Shown here piece after piece: positions 35,601-48,068 of a stretch of 64,000 nucleotides of DNA. The stretch comes from Lunularia cruciata (Eukaryota > Streptophyta > Marchantiopsida > Lunulariales > Lunulariaceae), in contig OX419759.1 of the NCBI GenBank assembly GCA_948567375.1, positions 42,870,593-42,934,592 of the forward strand. The letters run 5' to 3'. A program made the position numbers and the translations under genes. The notes under the pieces are model-generated. The model did no database searches, was not told the DNA's origin, and worked only from the letters and a program-made list of their open reading frames with translations. Numbering within the stretch: the first letter of the stretch is position 1; every line of letters starts with the position of its first letter.

Positions 35601-38600
35601 CTGCTGAATTTTTTACTATCTTCGAAATGTTCAGTGCATTATTACCGACATAGGTAGCTGGTAAGTTCTTCAGAAGATAATGAACCACAACAGAAACCGG
35701 AGGCGAACTTCCCCTCGCTACATCCTCATCGACAGAATCTTCCTGAACCTCTCCAAAAACCTCCAGAAAATTGGCCATCTCCTTCTGGAAGGGGAGAGCA
35801 AAACATTTCAACTTCAAGCTCCTCAATCTCAAATCGCTCAAAACATATTTCCCAAAGTTTCCGGTTACTACTTAAGAACATGTTGACTAACGCTGTAACA
35901 TCAGGAATAGTAAATTATTCTTCTTGTCGGTGGATTTCAGCTAAAGTTCCTTAAATATCGAACTGTCTACTGCAGCTAGGGTGTAAAGTCTGAGTCCAGA
36001 GTTTTAACCTGAGTTGCACTTTTGAATATACATAGAAGGATCCATTCAAAGACTGGTTCAACCAACAAAACTGCAAGTCTCCTGTCTGCTCCTGCTTTAA
36101 CGTGCTTCGGATCAAAATCTCCGGCAAGCAGTCTTTGGAACAGCAATAAATAATCCTTGAGTCCACTTATAAGGAATACTGCACAAAAACGTGAGTAGAA
36201 TATCAGTCGCGGTTTCTACTTTACTCCAGGTAATATGTGCCCATAAGATATTACCTTCGCAACAAACACATCTGCAGTTTCAGGAGACTGCAATACTTGA
36301 CCTCCACATAATCATAGATTGGTAATGAAACCACTTTCACGTAATAGCCAATCTTAGGTGGCACAACATCATCTTAGACGATATGATGTCTTTTAGCTAG
36401 CACTGTCCACGGAAAGCTAGGTGTCTCTCGATAAGGAGCAACATTGTAGGTTTTCCTTCATAGCGTTCCACCAATTTGTTCTGCTCTCCGCGTATAATTT
36501 CAAAGTTTATCAGTGACGTAGAGCAAGCGAAGCATAAAGCACAAGGCATCCAGTCAACAGGGGATGAGTCTATCAAATTCCTCTTGCTCATCTACAATCT
36601 CAGTTTAGCTAGTGAATGCGGGGACACAACCTCTTGGATTTTGAGGAATTGATGATGGCAGAGGCAGTTCCAGGGAGTTGATGAGGACCGTAAAATTATG
36701 CAGGGTCTCAGACGAACCTGAACCGAAAGGACGAAATATATTAACGAAGGAATGTAAATTTTAGCAGGCTTAACAGAGTAATAGATTCGGCAATCCACTT
36801 CCTACTAACAGATATGCAGTATTCTACAGCTTGCAGTATATATTCTTCATGCTTGAAACTGCATTAAGAACTTAGTCAAGCTCTAAGTTTCAAGACTTCA
36901 GCTACATCTGGCGGGGGAGGTGCAAACCTGTTTCGAAGGGCATAACAGCTTGTGATCTCCGAGCCAAGTAGAGACGGGCGTAGGCAGATGCTAAGGGGTC
37001 GGCGAGGCCCCTCATCATCTGTGTCAAACGCTGGAAAGTTCCAGCAGGAGGACCCTTCTCTAAAAAGTGCATGCAGCGCACGATTGCAAGCTCCAGATAT
37101 CTACAGAATCATGTAGACAATTTGAGAGAAGCATATACAACGGTTGACAAACAACTGAATCTCTTTGAAGCACACATGTGTAACTGTATAAAAGGCAAAA
37201 CTCCTGCAGATTAAGTCCAAGACATTTAAGCAGACAAGTATCAAAACCAAACACCATATCTTAATTGACCAATGAGTTCGAAAGAATTCTTTGGACAAAT
37301 TCTGGAGAATCGCAGCAAATCGATGAGAGAACTTCAGTTTCAAAAATATATCTGTCACATGCTCCCACGCTTAGCTACAACCACGCAAAGTTCAAGACGA
37401 AGGTGGTTGACCCACATGCGAGGGAGCAATTCTCTGATGGACCCAATCTTGTAGAACCAGTTGAAGCATGTATCTTTTGCTTCCTGTCGGACGTCGTCTG
37501 CAGAAAAATTGGCTGCAACCAAGGGAAAATAAAGCTTAGCAGATGCTTGAGCTGAGAACACGAAAATAAAAGATAATGTTTTCTGTTGATTTTAATATAA
37601 TTAACCACTCGAATACACCAATAAGTAATCCCTAAAGTACCTGGAAGCGCAGAAATTAGCTTTCCCTCTTCATCATACTCTGCTTTTTTCTTGATTCGAT
37701 TCCATACCAGATTTCCAACAGTGTCCATCACATCAGTCACCAACACAAATAGTGTTGGATAAAACTGAGGGACTGATGTATCTGACAACAGCCTGGCCAC
37801 CTGCCACAAATTAGTGACTGTAAATTGCAAACCTTCTTGTAGGGGGTAAACACAATTCCTTTGGACAAAGAACAGCTCACGTCCAACTACGCATTTCAAA
37901 GTTCTCAAGTACTCCTTCCAAACCTATTTGCCGGAATAATGTACATAGAAGTACTAAAACATAATTGACTATTTGCGGAAGACTATCCAGCGTCTGCGCT
38001 AATAAGCCAGCAAGTTCCCTATCTATAGAGCTAGAACTGAACTAGTTTTTCTGACCGATAGTCGATAGCAATTATGGATTACCGACATCTATGATCTGCC
38101 TTCTACAAGCTCGCACCAACTCTAGAGGACTTCGCTTACCTTAATAGACAGGCGAAGGGCTGCAACACGCTCGCTACTTATCCAAGCTTGAGAAATCTCC
38201 TCATTTAATTCTTTGAGCCTCGTCACATATTCCTGTTGAGATATTATCTTTGTTTCTTCTCGTGCTTCCTTTTCTGGGTCTTCTAGCTCTTCTAAATGAG
38301 CCGCAGAAACAGACTTGCCCCTAACTTCATAAAAATGAAGACAGGAAACAGGATTGATACAGCAAAAATTAGTGCTGTTGAAGTCAAGCCAAAAGGGTTC
38401 TTGCTTCAATAAGAAAAGAGTAACCAAGAGATAAAAATTCTTGAACTGTAGATCAACACCGCTAAGAAAGGCAACCAAGAACACTCGCAACATGCTCAAC
38501 GCCTCTAGTCCACAACATCAAGCCTTAGATGCTCCTGACCTTCAACCATTTCTTACTTTCAAAAGATCAGACTTCGTATTTTCAAGAGCTGAAAACAAAC

Positions 38601-39144
38601 AAGTGAACAGTCAGAGCAAATAACGCTACATACCTTTCGGCTCCTTGACCAGTATATCAAAAGTCTGCACAGTAAGATCGAGTGTTACTTTCCGATGTAG
38701 TGCTCCTAAATGTGCTTTCCGCACGAGTTGCATAATCACGCTGGAAAGAGTGAAATGAGGCAATATGAACTTTATAGAATGAAAGATATTAAACAAAACC
38801 AGATAATGTTGCAAATGACATTTGTAGCTCGGTGGTGTAAGCAGCCAAAAGGGGTCGTAAACGACAGAGATAAGCTAAGTTCTAACCGCTGATACTGTTA
38901 TGGTGCCTGTGGAAGTAAATCTTTGCATGATGGATAGCTTGTAAGCATCCCATTCGGCTGCAGCAGCATCAGCACGAGTATCTGAAGCGCCCTTCTGAAC
39001 TCGGCGAAGAGATGACCTTTGCTTAATGGTCTCCCGTCTAGAGCTCTCATCCGGTGAGAATGGATCTTGCAAAGAGAGTACTCCAAGAGGATCCTCAAAC
39101 ACTGCTCCGAGAGGGTCCTCAAAAGTTTTCTCACTCTCTTCATC
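29676..39144 (-). CDS. VPS35L: VPS35L, retriever complex subunit (5' end missing)
   Basis: Homologue of human VPS35L (C16orf62), the scaffold that with VPS26C and VPS29 forms retriever, which recycles membrane cargo from endosomes. Exon order follows the human protein: 39144-about 38890 ([12 protein letters not shown]), 38740-38634, 38324-38140 ([15 protein letters not shown]), 37800-37641 ([15 protein letters not shown]), 37512-37416 ([17 protein letters not shown]), 37100-36928, 36155-36009 ([11 protein letters not shown]), about 35755-35584, 35256-35167 ([16 protein letters not shown]), 34929-34849 ([12 protein letters not shown]), 34740-34597, 34365-34283, 32998-32860, 32621-32538 ([16 protein letters not shown]), 32180-32004 ([19 protein letters not shown]), 31861-31790, 31368-31294, 30786-about 30685, about 30640-30527, 30367-30251, 30016-29960 and 29798-29676 with the stop TAG. 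Most boundaries are GT-AG and keep phase; those marked 'about', and the junctions 38890/38740 and 31790/31368, are unsure. A further exon may lie at 36400-36720. First exon(s) probably fall in or beyond the 39162-39361 gap. Introns hold local repeats. Confidence 0.93.
33198..33818. repeat. Dispersed hairpin-core repeat, copy Y, in a VPS35L intron
   Basis: Starts with the 15-mer TCTCCAATTTGGAAG, which recurs at 33819. The core from 33230 (GACAGAAGTCGTTCATCGAA then ATCCAGAACTCATT) matches copies X and Z; CGTTC and GAACG form a stem. About 200 bases are alignable with copy Z (shared ATGCATCGAA), after which this copy has extra sequence. Confidence 0.7.
33819..34206. repeat. Dispersed hairpin-core repeat, copy Z, in a VPS35L intron
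   Basis: Bounded by TCTCCAATTTGGAAG at 33819-33833 and again at 34192-34206. The core GAGCAGAAGCCGTTCTAGGA is followed by ACGGGTGATCCAGAACTC and contains a CCGTTC/GAACGG stem. It abuts copy Y, and the two share the middle 15-mer. Confidence 0.7.
35352..35440. repeat. 51-bp tandem duplication in a VPS35L intron
   Basis: CCAATACAATAAACC occurs at 35352 and 35403, each followed by AAAGAG(C/T)AG and GATTCAAGGAA. It lies between the exons ending at 35584 and starting at 35256. Confidence 0.8.
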
Positions 39145-39161
39145 CTGCTAAAGGGTCAAAA

Positions 39162-39361
39162 NNNNNNNNNNNNNNNNNNNNNNNNNNNNNNNNNNNNNNN
39201 NNNNNNNNNNNNNNNNNNNNNNNNNNNNNNNNNNNNNNNNNNNNNNNNNNNNNNNNNNNNNNNNNNNNNNNNNNNNNNNNNNNNNNNNNNNNNNNNNNNN
39301 NNNNNNNNNNNNNNNNNNNNNNNNNNNNNNNNNNNNNNNNNNNNNNNNNNNNNNNNNNNNN
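39162..39361. other. Assembly gap of 200 Ns
   Basis: A round 200-base run of N is probably a scaffold placeholder of unknown true size. It separates the first recognisable VPS35L exon from the remainder of a solo LTR. Confidence 0.99.
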
Positions 39362-39643
39362 ACGTGATTTTAAGATTCCTACAAGAAGATTCTCTAAAAG
39401 ATTATCCTGGTCAAAGATTGTTTGACCAACCAAATCGGATCAGGACCAACATGTCACCCATCCAAGTAAGTAATCCAAGGGTGGAGCTTGCTGACATGTC
39501 ACCTATCATGTGCCTAATCCTATGGTGGAGCTTCCTCGGAGGAGATCCTCCTTGTCTATATAATAAAGAAAAGGTGTTCCTTTGGGGCATCAGATGCTTG
39601 AGTGTGAAATCTGTATTTTCTCTCTTGTCCTTAGAGTATTACA
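39362..39643 (+). repeat. LTR of the solo-LTR family, right part (copy D)
   Basis: Matches the right portion of the LTRs at 47334-48068 and 57038-57758, including GTCACCCATCCAAGTAAGTA, the promoter-like TCTATATAATAAAGA box and the terminal GTATTACA. Its left part is in the N gap. No internal retroelement sequence follows, so it is probably a solo LTR. Confidence 0.85.
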
Positions 39644-39936
39644 CTTTGTACCATATTTTAGACAGTATGTGTCCATTGCTCTACAAAGGGCATTAGCTGG
39701 AGCAATCCTTAGCAGAGCAATCACACTAGGTGATGTTTCTTTGGATGCTCCAGTTGTTTGTAGACCATACGACTTGCATAGCTTGGATCACTTAGGTGCC
39801 ATTGGGCAGATTTCTCATATAGACTCTATTGGAGCTTAGTCCCATTTTACCTTTTTTATCTCTCCCTTGTACGGATTGATGGGATCTTCCCATCCTTCAT
39901 GGTTTTTATGCGATCGCCTTTCTCTCTTTTTCTTAC
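39644..39936 (+). repeat. Dispersed 300-bp repeat, copy 2, with an open frame
   Basis: Aligns in inverted orientation with 15960-16250. The frame entering from the LTR side stays open to a TAG at 39837-39839 and encodes about 65 residues including VSLDAPVVCRPYDLHSLD, which I cannot assign. After the stop the match continues through CCCATTTTACC and CTCTCCCTTGTA. It could be a duplicated exon of an unknown gene or the end of a mobile element. Confidence 0.6.
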
Positions 39937-42900
39937 TACATACGTGTTATTATCTCTACATTATGTGATGAATTACAGGAGAGAAAGAGGAGATATATTT
40001 CATTTCTAAGAATAATTTATTTACATCTACCCATGTTTTAAATTTTTCAGGAATATTGGATATATACCATGCTAAAATTCTTGAGGATGTATGCTTATAT
40101 AAGAAGTGGTAATAATATAAAGAAGATATTGTCATTTTTGCATCATATCAAAATATCATAAAGATATAAATATGAATAATTTTTTATCTCTCTCTATTTT
40201 ATAATCATGTATAATGTTTGTTGAAATTCTAATGTAAGCTTTTGGCTTACTTATTAGCTATAATATAGATAAATATAAATATCATATATATTTGTATCAA
40301 TACCTAATTTTACAGTAGTATAAATATCAATTTAAATTGTAATATATTGGTTAATTATCAACTAGAGCTTTCAAATTGTTAATTGATAATTTCAATATGT
40401 CTTGAAAGTTCAATACAATATACATTTAATGGATCATTTGGACATTCAAAAGAGTGATAATTTGTACCAATTATCCCTTAAGGATTTTAAAGGACTAGAA
40501 AAATATATTATTAAATATATATTTATATGATTTAAATTTGTATTAATTACAGATATTAATTAATATTTTTTACTTATTGTTCATATGTTCAATAATAATT
40601 TGAAATTAATACAAATCTAAGATTAATTTATGGATGACAATTCATATATAGATATATACATTATTCATTATACAAGATTAATGTAGTCTGGTTTATCCAA
40701 GTGGTATGGGCTAGTAATCATAATTATAGAGATAGTTTTATACAACTAAACTAGTTTAATCTCTTTTCTTACTATTTTAGAAAATTTAGATAATCATAAT
40801 ATCTTATTTAAATTAGTCTTAAAGAAGTATTGAATCTAAAATTAGAAATTTTTCTTATTACATAATGTTAGTTGATAGAAATACTAAGTATAATTAGAAA
40901 CATTATTTGCTAAAACTTATTAGTTATTTTTTATACCATAGATCATTAGTACTCAATTAGCTTCAATGATGGACTCAATAAGTTTGTTTACATTATATGA
41001 TATATGAAACTAGAATTCACTTTAGCATCAACTCCAATAATTTAATTTAATTATAAAATAATGTCCACTCTCATAGTATTTATCTTTTACATTGCTATCT
41101 CATGTATATAATGATTGACATACATAATCATTCATTACTAGCTCAATTTAGTCCAAAGTTTTGATTTATATCTTTAATAAATGACCATATTGATTTAGTA
41201 TTTGATTATAATATTTACTTGACTTGAGTCATGATTAACTCACGTTATTTTTTATGAATCTAATTTCAAATAAATATGATTTTACCTGAAAATTTTAAGA
41301 TATTTTCTTTATGTAATTTTAGCTAGTTTTCCTTTGACAATATATGAAGTTTTAGTAGTAATAAATATTTATTTTTTATTTCTCTATGTTGATAATTGTA
41401 TTAATTTAGCTAAAATCCAGTTTAATCAAACATGGTACATTGTATACTATTTTTTATTTTGTTGGATGGAACCTCTTTGTAAAATTTGCATTTTACATAA
41501 TGAGATTTAATGAGATATTAAAGGTGAATAATCTTAAATTTAACAAAAAAATATTTATGTGATAGAAATACCAAAATATTATAATATATCAATACTGAAT
41601 TTAGAGATGATGAAAAAGTAATTGTTAATTTATAGAGGATCAATCATGGAGACATATTAATAAGTAAATTAAGTTTTATTTACCATCTATATTTATTTTT
41701 CTTAATATTATTTTAACATATCTTATTTTGATTATATATGGGATATCACAATTTGAATCTTTATTTGCCATGAAATCTCATTAAGTTTCTTGCTCAAAAA
41801 TATATGTATGTTAGATAAAAGAAATTTATGTAGATATTTAAATCCCAAATTTTCATAAATTAATTTTAATCATAATATTAAGATTTAAAAATTAATTAAA
41901 TATTTGATAAGATTTTATTTAATATAGATATATAGAATACTATATAGAAGTTCTAAAGTACTTTACCAAATAACTCAAGTACTTTGTTGTGAATCATAAT
42001 TTTAAATTAATATTATATTATATTATTCATATTTATTTATTTATTTATTTCCAAAAACCTGGCAATGTATTAATCAATATTTTCTGATAACGCATAAAAA
42101 TTATCCCAATAATACCCAATGAAACTTAAGTATGAATATAGGTTACAATAACATTCATAAGTTTCAGACAAATATAAAGAAGACCTAAAACATCATTTTG
42201 TTCTACAAATAACTTTATCATTTGAGTCTATAATTGACTAAGAATACTTCTTATAGTTAGGTGTAAGTAAAATCTCATATTCAATGAAGAATCAATAGGT
42301 TTCAAGATCTTACCTTTTTGCAAAGAAATATTTAACCTTAATATAATTAGCTAAGATCATTCTTATAGTTAGGTACAAGTAAAATCTCATACTTAAGGAG
42401 GAACTAATAGGTTTCTAGATCTAAATATATATAAATAGATACTTAACCTAGATTAACCTTGCTCAATTACTTTTTAGGAATGAGTTCTTCTTTCATTTTC
42501 ACTCGTTCTTTGTTAACTTCACTTCAAATCATGTCTTTAAGAGATACACTCTCTTCATATCTCTCCATTTCCACTAAAAATCTATTGCTTCTCCTTGACC
42601 AAACTTCACTTTCATTCTTTTTAATAAAAATTCAAGTTCTCTTAGATATCTCTCTCATCCAAGCTCAATTTCACTCATTCTCTCTCAAACCTTCATTCCA
42701 TTACTTCTCTTATAATAGAATACAATTTTTTGTGTATCTCTTGAACTTTCTTATGAACTTTGCATAGATTGATTGTCCTAATCTATATTTACATATGTGA
42801 TTTGAGAATCTCAATCTCTTATAATCTATGTAGTTCTGAAATAATTCTCATTGATATTTCCTCAAGTTATAAACACTACATATTCGCTACTATGTGATTT

Positions 42901-43198
42901 AAAATCTAAATTCACTCAAGTTATTATTATATTATCATTTAGAATTGTTGTTTGTTTTAGAATTCTCACTTTCCTTGAGACATAAGGAATATTATATCCT
43001 ATATAAATTCAAAGTAGTAGTTTCAAGAAAAATTGACTACAATCTAGTGATCTTAAGAAACTTAGAAGTTTCCATTTATTTAGTAAACTTGCAATAGTTA
43101 CATAAAATTAACCACCAAAGAAATAATGATTTTATGTTTTAGCTCAAGTACTTTGAGAAGAACTCTAGACTTCAAATCAATAAGTAATGTACCTATGT
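39937..43198. other. Very AT-rich block, no gene recognised
   Basis: In the lines I counted, roughly one base in five is G or C, far below the flanks. There is no credible coding region and no clear repeat structure except a 112-bp-period duplication at 42251-42420. Possible meanings are decayed transposon sequence or a matrix-attachment-like region; neither is shown. Confidence 0.7.
42251..42420. repeat. Duplication in the AT-rich block, period 112 bp
   Basis: TTATAGTTAGGT followed by AAGTAAAATCTCATA and later AATAGGTTTC(A/T)AGATC occurs twice, beginning at 42251 and 42363. Confidence 0.8.
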
Positions 43199-43645
43199 TA
43201 TCATGCCATTTGTAGTGTCACATCTAGATTGCTCGGACACTAGAGTTGCAATGCAAGTAGTTAGAGGTATTTTATGAATTTTTGTTAGACTAATTTCCGA
43301 CGGTCAGATTTTGTGTTCAGGGTACTGACTTCATGGTGGAGCCCACCATCACTTTGCACCGTTTGCACCATCAAGTGTGCCGTCAGTGGGACCGTTAGGG
43401 TTCCAAACCTAGCTCAAGTCTAGGGGTATACTTTCAAAGTGCAGCTCTAGAGAGCTCACTTCTTTGATGTTGAGTCTTTGAGTTCCTGGCTATGGTGGAT
43501 AGAGGCCGGCGAGCGTCACTTGGATTCTCTTAGCTAGAGTGGGTGTGGCTTGACTACAATTAGTGCCCGTTGTTGGCAATTTATAGAGTGAGAGATCAAG
43601 TACTGATCTAAGTTGAGTTGATTTGAGAGTTGTTAACAATTTGAT
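43199..43645 (+). repeat. 5' LTR remnant of the outer gypsy element
   Basis: Aligns with 60768-61212 (shared GCATCTAGATTGCTCGGAC-like start, CACTTTGCACCGTTTGCAC, CTAGCTCAAGTCTAGGGGT). The first 110 or so bases of the 3' copy have no match here. Confidence 0.8.
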
Positions 43646-44089
43646 CACATAAGAGAAGTGAAGTAAGTGGGAAATTGGGTGCAAAAATTTTGAGTGTTGG
43701 TGGTATCTCCAAGCTTGGTGGATCATTGGTAGCTTGATCAAACTTCAGTTTTTCTCAAGTGTGCAGAAGCTAGTTGCTTGATGCAGATTTGGCAGTGAGA
43801 TAGATGGTGTGCAAAAGTGCTAGCCAATTTTTGAGCAAAGAAGAAGCAAATTTTTGAGTAGTGGTTATGATTTTGAGCTCAAGAGGTGAAGGTAGGACCA
43901 ATTTGTTGCGAGTTGGGCTTAGAAAGTAAAATTGAAAATAGAGTTGAGAACCTATCCTCGTGATTTGTGATTTGGAGAAACTCATTTTTTAAATTTGGCT
44001 CCAGTGAAGAGTAAGTGGAGGATTTGGCGGTCAACAAAATTTAGGGTTTACATTAGATTTTTGCTAGAGTTTGTGTCAGATTCTGGCCA

Positions 44090-44472
44090 GATTTGGAGGA
44101 GTTTTGTTGGTTGGCCAAATTTAGAAGATTTTGCAAGTTTGGAGAAGTTTCATAGATTTGGAGGAGTTTTGCTAGATTTGGAGAGGGTTCAACGTGGCAA
44201 GAAGAGTTTTGCTGGTTGGCCAGATTTAGAGGAGTTTTGTAAGTTTGGAGGAGTTTCACAAATTTGGAGAGGGTTCAAAGTGGCAAGAAGAGTTTTGCTG
44301 GTTGGCCAGATTTAGAGGAGTTTTGTAAGTTTGGAGGAGTTTCACAAATTTGGAGAGGGTTCAAAGTGGCAAGAAGAGTTTTGCTGGTTGGCCAGATTTA
44401 GAAGATTTTTACAAGTTTGGAGGAGTTTTGCCAGATTTGGAGAGGGTTCAAAGTGGCAAGAAGAAAGGCCTC
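44090..44472 (+). repeat. 86-bp tandem array in the outer element's leader
   Basis: Units start with GAAGAGTTTTGCTGGTTGGC at 44201, 44287 and 44373, with a longer diverged unit before them and a partial unit after 44460. Each unit ends with GGAGAGGGTTCAA and GTGGCAA. Confidence 0.9.
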
Positions 44473-45556
44473 ATTTGGGTGTTTGGAGACTTTGAGGCAT
44501 AGGATGGTGGGCTATGAGAGGCTACAAAGGCCTAGAAGGGCCAACAAGCCAGCTTGTTGGTGTGAGGCCAGCTAGTTTAGAGTAGATCTTGGTCATTGTT
44601 GGGCAAAATCTGCACATTGTGCTAGATTACGCGCAATAGGGTTTGACCCGTAGATCTCTTGTTCCTAGATTGGTGCCCTAGCCAACTGGTCCACCCTCAC
44701 TTGTTGTTCTAGTGATTGTGCCATTGTTATCTATACACTTGTAGCTTTGGCTAGGAGAGGCAGTTTGATCCCATTCTTGGTGATCCCGATAGGTTAGGAC
44801 ATAAATACAAATTTCTTTTAGGTCAAATGCCAAATGGTGGCAGAGTTAGTCTTGTGTTGCTTTATGAGATGGATGGTTTTTGTTTAGATTTCTTGTGATT
44901 GGATCACCTCCATTCTCTACTTCTTGTTTGTGCACCACATTCGTGTGAGATGCCCTAAATTTACTGCATTGGTGCTCTTGTGTGCTCTCGGTAGTGAGGC
45001 TAGAGTGATGATCAGTCAGACTACCTTTGTTTCTCTTTGGTGAGGGAGGAAGTGATGACCTGCAAATCGTGAGTGTGTGTTGTGATGGCAGGTTACAGGT
45101 CGCATTTTCCTTTAGTGTAGTTATGTCAATTACATTACATTAATGGGTGGTGTTCCGTGGGTATTGGCCCTTGGTGGTGCTCAGTTGGTTTTGGCACTTG
45201 GTAGAGTACTTGCGGTTGCGGTTTGAGGTTGCATTTGGTGGTTCTAGTTTGCAGTTGTAGTTATGGTTACTTTGTCTCAACGGAGTTCTTTGGAGATTCC
45301 AAAGGAGTTAGCCCTACAGTATGCAATGGGTTTACTCGGAGTGGTGCTCGATATCAACTTGTATCTCAGGTCCCAATGAGGGAGGAGATTGACTCTAAGT
45401 TGGAGTTTGCCACAAGAGCTGATTTAGTTGAGAGTGAACTTGGCATGTCCACACCATTTTTGTGGGACATGGATAAGATTTATGGGGCCTCCAAAGGCCT
45501 TAGGCGTTACTCTGGTATAGTGGGTACCATTGAGTTTGATGACTTCATTAGGAGTT

Positions 45557-46314
45557 TGTAATACCAAGAGCTAGCCATATGATCAAGATGTAAAATTCAG
45601 TTTGGTAACATCTGCAATGGTGTTTTACATGATGGTCAAAATAGATCAGATAGAAGTATCACCAAAAAGGTACTTCTACTAATAAGGCAAAAACCGAAAT
45701 AGACTTGAAAACCTTAGAACCAATAGCTAGATATATGATTTAAAGGTGAGAATTGGTTTGGTAACATCTAGAAGGATGTTACACATGATGAAGTGAATAG
45801 ATCAAAAATAGATATCACCAAAAGGAGACTTCTACTAAAAGAGTAAAAACCAAAATATGCCTAAAATCTTTGAAGGCAATTTTGGAGGCCTAAATGGATG
45901 AATTAGGCCTAAAAAATGTGCAGCTTTCTTCCCCACTAATTGAAGAAAGGCTAGCTTTCCCTCCTCCTTGCTTTGTCTTGTCGAGAGCTTTCCAATGGTA
46001 CCTCATCCATGTGATTTTGAGATTCCTACAAGAAGATTCCCTAAAAGATTCCCTCTAGTCAAAGCTTGTTTGACCAACCAAATAGGATCAGGAACAACAT
46101 GTCACCCATCCAAGTAGGTAATACAAAGGTGGAGCTTGTTGACATGTCACCTATCTATGTGCCTAATCCTAGGGTGGAGCTTCCTTGGAGGAGATCTTCT
46201 TTGTCTATATAATGAAGAGAAGGTGCTCCTTTAGGGCGTCGGAGGTTTGAGTGTGAAGTCGTGTGTTTCTCATGGTGTGTTTCTTCTTAGATCTCATATC
46301 CTTGGAGGATTAGA
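45557..46314 (+). repeat. Solo LTR A, inserted in the outer element's gag region
   Basis: Begins TGTAATACCAAGAGCTAGCC and ends like the other family members (CCTTGGAGGATTAGA). It contains the TCTATATAATGAAGAG promoter-like box. Flanks GAGTT and AAGTT match at 4 of 5 bases, consistent with an aged target duplication. Gag-like sequence of the outer element continues on both sides. Confidence 0.8.
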
Positions 46315-47333
46315 AAGTTTGATAGTTGGTGTGATCTGCAGTAGATGCGGAACCTGACTTTGTTTACACCCTTCATGGCATGGAAGGGGTTGTTTCAACA
46401 TTTGGAGGGTCCGTCGATGGATGACTACCATGAGTTCAGGAGAGCTCATTTGGAGGATATTGAGTTATGGAGATAGTATTGGTTTCCAAACTATATCTCT
46501 ATTACTTCAAGCTTGGTTGCCATGAGTAGATTGGTTGTACCCACGAGTTCTAGCTAGAGTAGTGTTGGTGGAGCTAGTGGAGGTACACTAGCTATAGTGC
46601 TACCACGAGTGGAGATACAGCTACAAGAGGTGGTATGGTACCGGGGTTCAACCCCATGGTGGAGTTCTTGTAGTGTTTGGGGAAGAACTACTAAGAAGTA
46701 TGGACTAACAAGCTTAGGAGCTTGCAATAGTTCCAACAGAAGGTTGGAGAGAGCCTACACAAGGCATACACTCTCATGAGGCGATTGATCAGCTTCACTC
46801 AAGGAGTTGCTAAGGCCTAAGCAGTCCAATTTTGGTATGAGATACTAGATAGGGAGTTGCAACATAGAGTTTGTGATGCTACGTTGTTATAGGCTACTTT
46901 GCCCACTTTGGCAGTGGTATTTGGTTTGGCTGAGCGTATTGAGCTCAACATGGTGGAGGAGAAAGTGGTGATATCTAGATTTGGTAGGGAGACCTCATCC
47001 ACAGCTATGACTTCTTCTAGAGTGCAGCAGAGTACACCACGCCCAGTTGGTTTTTGAGGATAGGGTAGACAACCTAGATCCAATGGAGCGAGTGGAGGGC
47101 ATGGTGGAGCTAGACCCGTACCTTCCTTTTCTGGTCAGCAACAACCATTGAGTGGTAGTGTTGCTTGTTGGACTTGTGGTGGACCTCACCATGGGAGAGA
47201 GTGTACTTAGGGCAGCGGACCTGATACCTATGGTGCATCACAGCCAACACAAAGGCAATGTGAGCATTGTCACAAATTTGGTCACACTAGTGATGATGCT
47301 TTGACATACACCCAAAGTTACGGAGTGGTAGGG

Positions 47334-48068
47334 TGTAATACCAAGGGTTAGCCATATGATCTAGATGTGAAATTTGGTTTGGTAACATCTAGAATGATGT
47401 TATACATGATGGTCAAAATAAATCAGATAGAAGTATCATCAAAAGAGTACTTCTACTAATAGGGTAGACACCGAAATAGACTTGAGAACCTTAGAACCAA
47501 TAGCTAGACATATGATTTAAAGGGGAGAATTGGTTTGGTAACATCTGGAAGGATGTTACACATGATGGACTAAATAGATCAGAAAGAGGTATCACCAAAA
47601 GGGGACTTTTACTAATAGAGTAGGAACCGAAATATGCCTGAAACCTTGGAAGGCAATTTCGGAGGCCTAAACGGATGAATTAGGCCTCAAAAATGTGCAG
47701 ATTCCCCCCCCAATGGAAGAAAGGTTGGCCTTCCCTCCCCCTTGGTTTTTCTCGTCGAGAGCTTTCCAATGGTACCTTACGTGATTATGAGATTCCTATA
47801 GGAAGATTCCCTAAAAGATTCCCTCCGGTCAAAGCTTGTTTGACCAACCAGATAGAACCTAGACCAGACAGGTCACCCATCCAAGTAAGTAATCCAAGGG
47901 TGGAGCTTGCTGACATGTCACCTATCTGTGTCCCTAATCCTATGGTGGAGCTTCCTTGGAGGAGATCCTCTTTGTCTATATAATAAAGAGAAGGTGCTCC
48001 CTTGGGGCATCGGATGTTTGAGTGTGCAATCTATGTTTTCTCTCTTCTCTTGTCCTCGAAGTATTACA
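47334..48068 (+). repeat. Solo LTR B, with exact 5-bp target duplication
   Basis: 735 bp, TGTAATAC at the start and GTATTACA at the end, with TAGGG immediately on both sides (47329-47333 and 48069-48073). No internal sequence of its own family is attached. Confidence 0.92.

Noticed and set aside
36397-36591. Firm VPS35L exon with VDWMPCAL
   Set aside because: It superficially resembles the human AMDWIFQCI segment, but that segment is better matched by the exon at 36155-36009 (FEWILLCIF).
39937-43198. Organelle DNA insertion as the cause of the AT-rich block
   Set aside because: No plastid or mitochondrial gene or rRNA/tRNA signature is visible.
45557-48068. LTR A, gag-like sequence and LTR B forming one complete element
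   Set aside because: LTR B has its own exact target duplication TAGGG and LTR A has its own near-match, so each is better read as a separate solo insertion.
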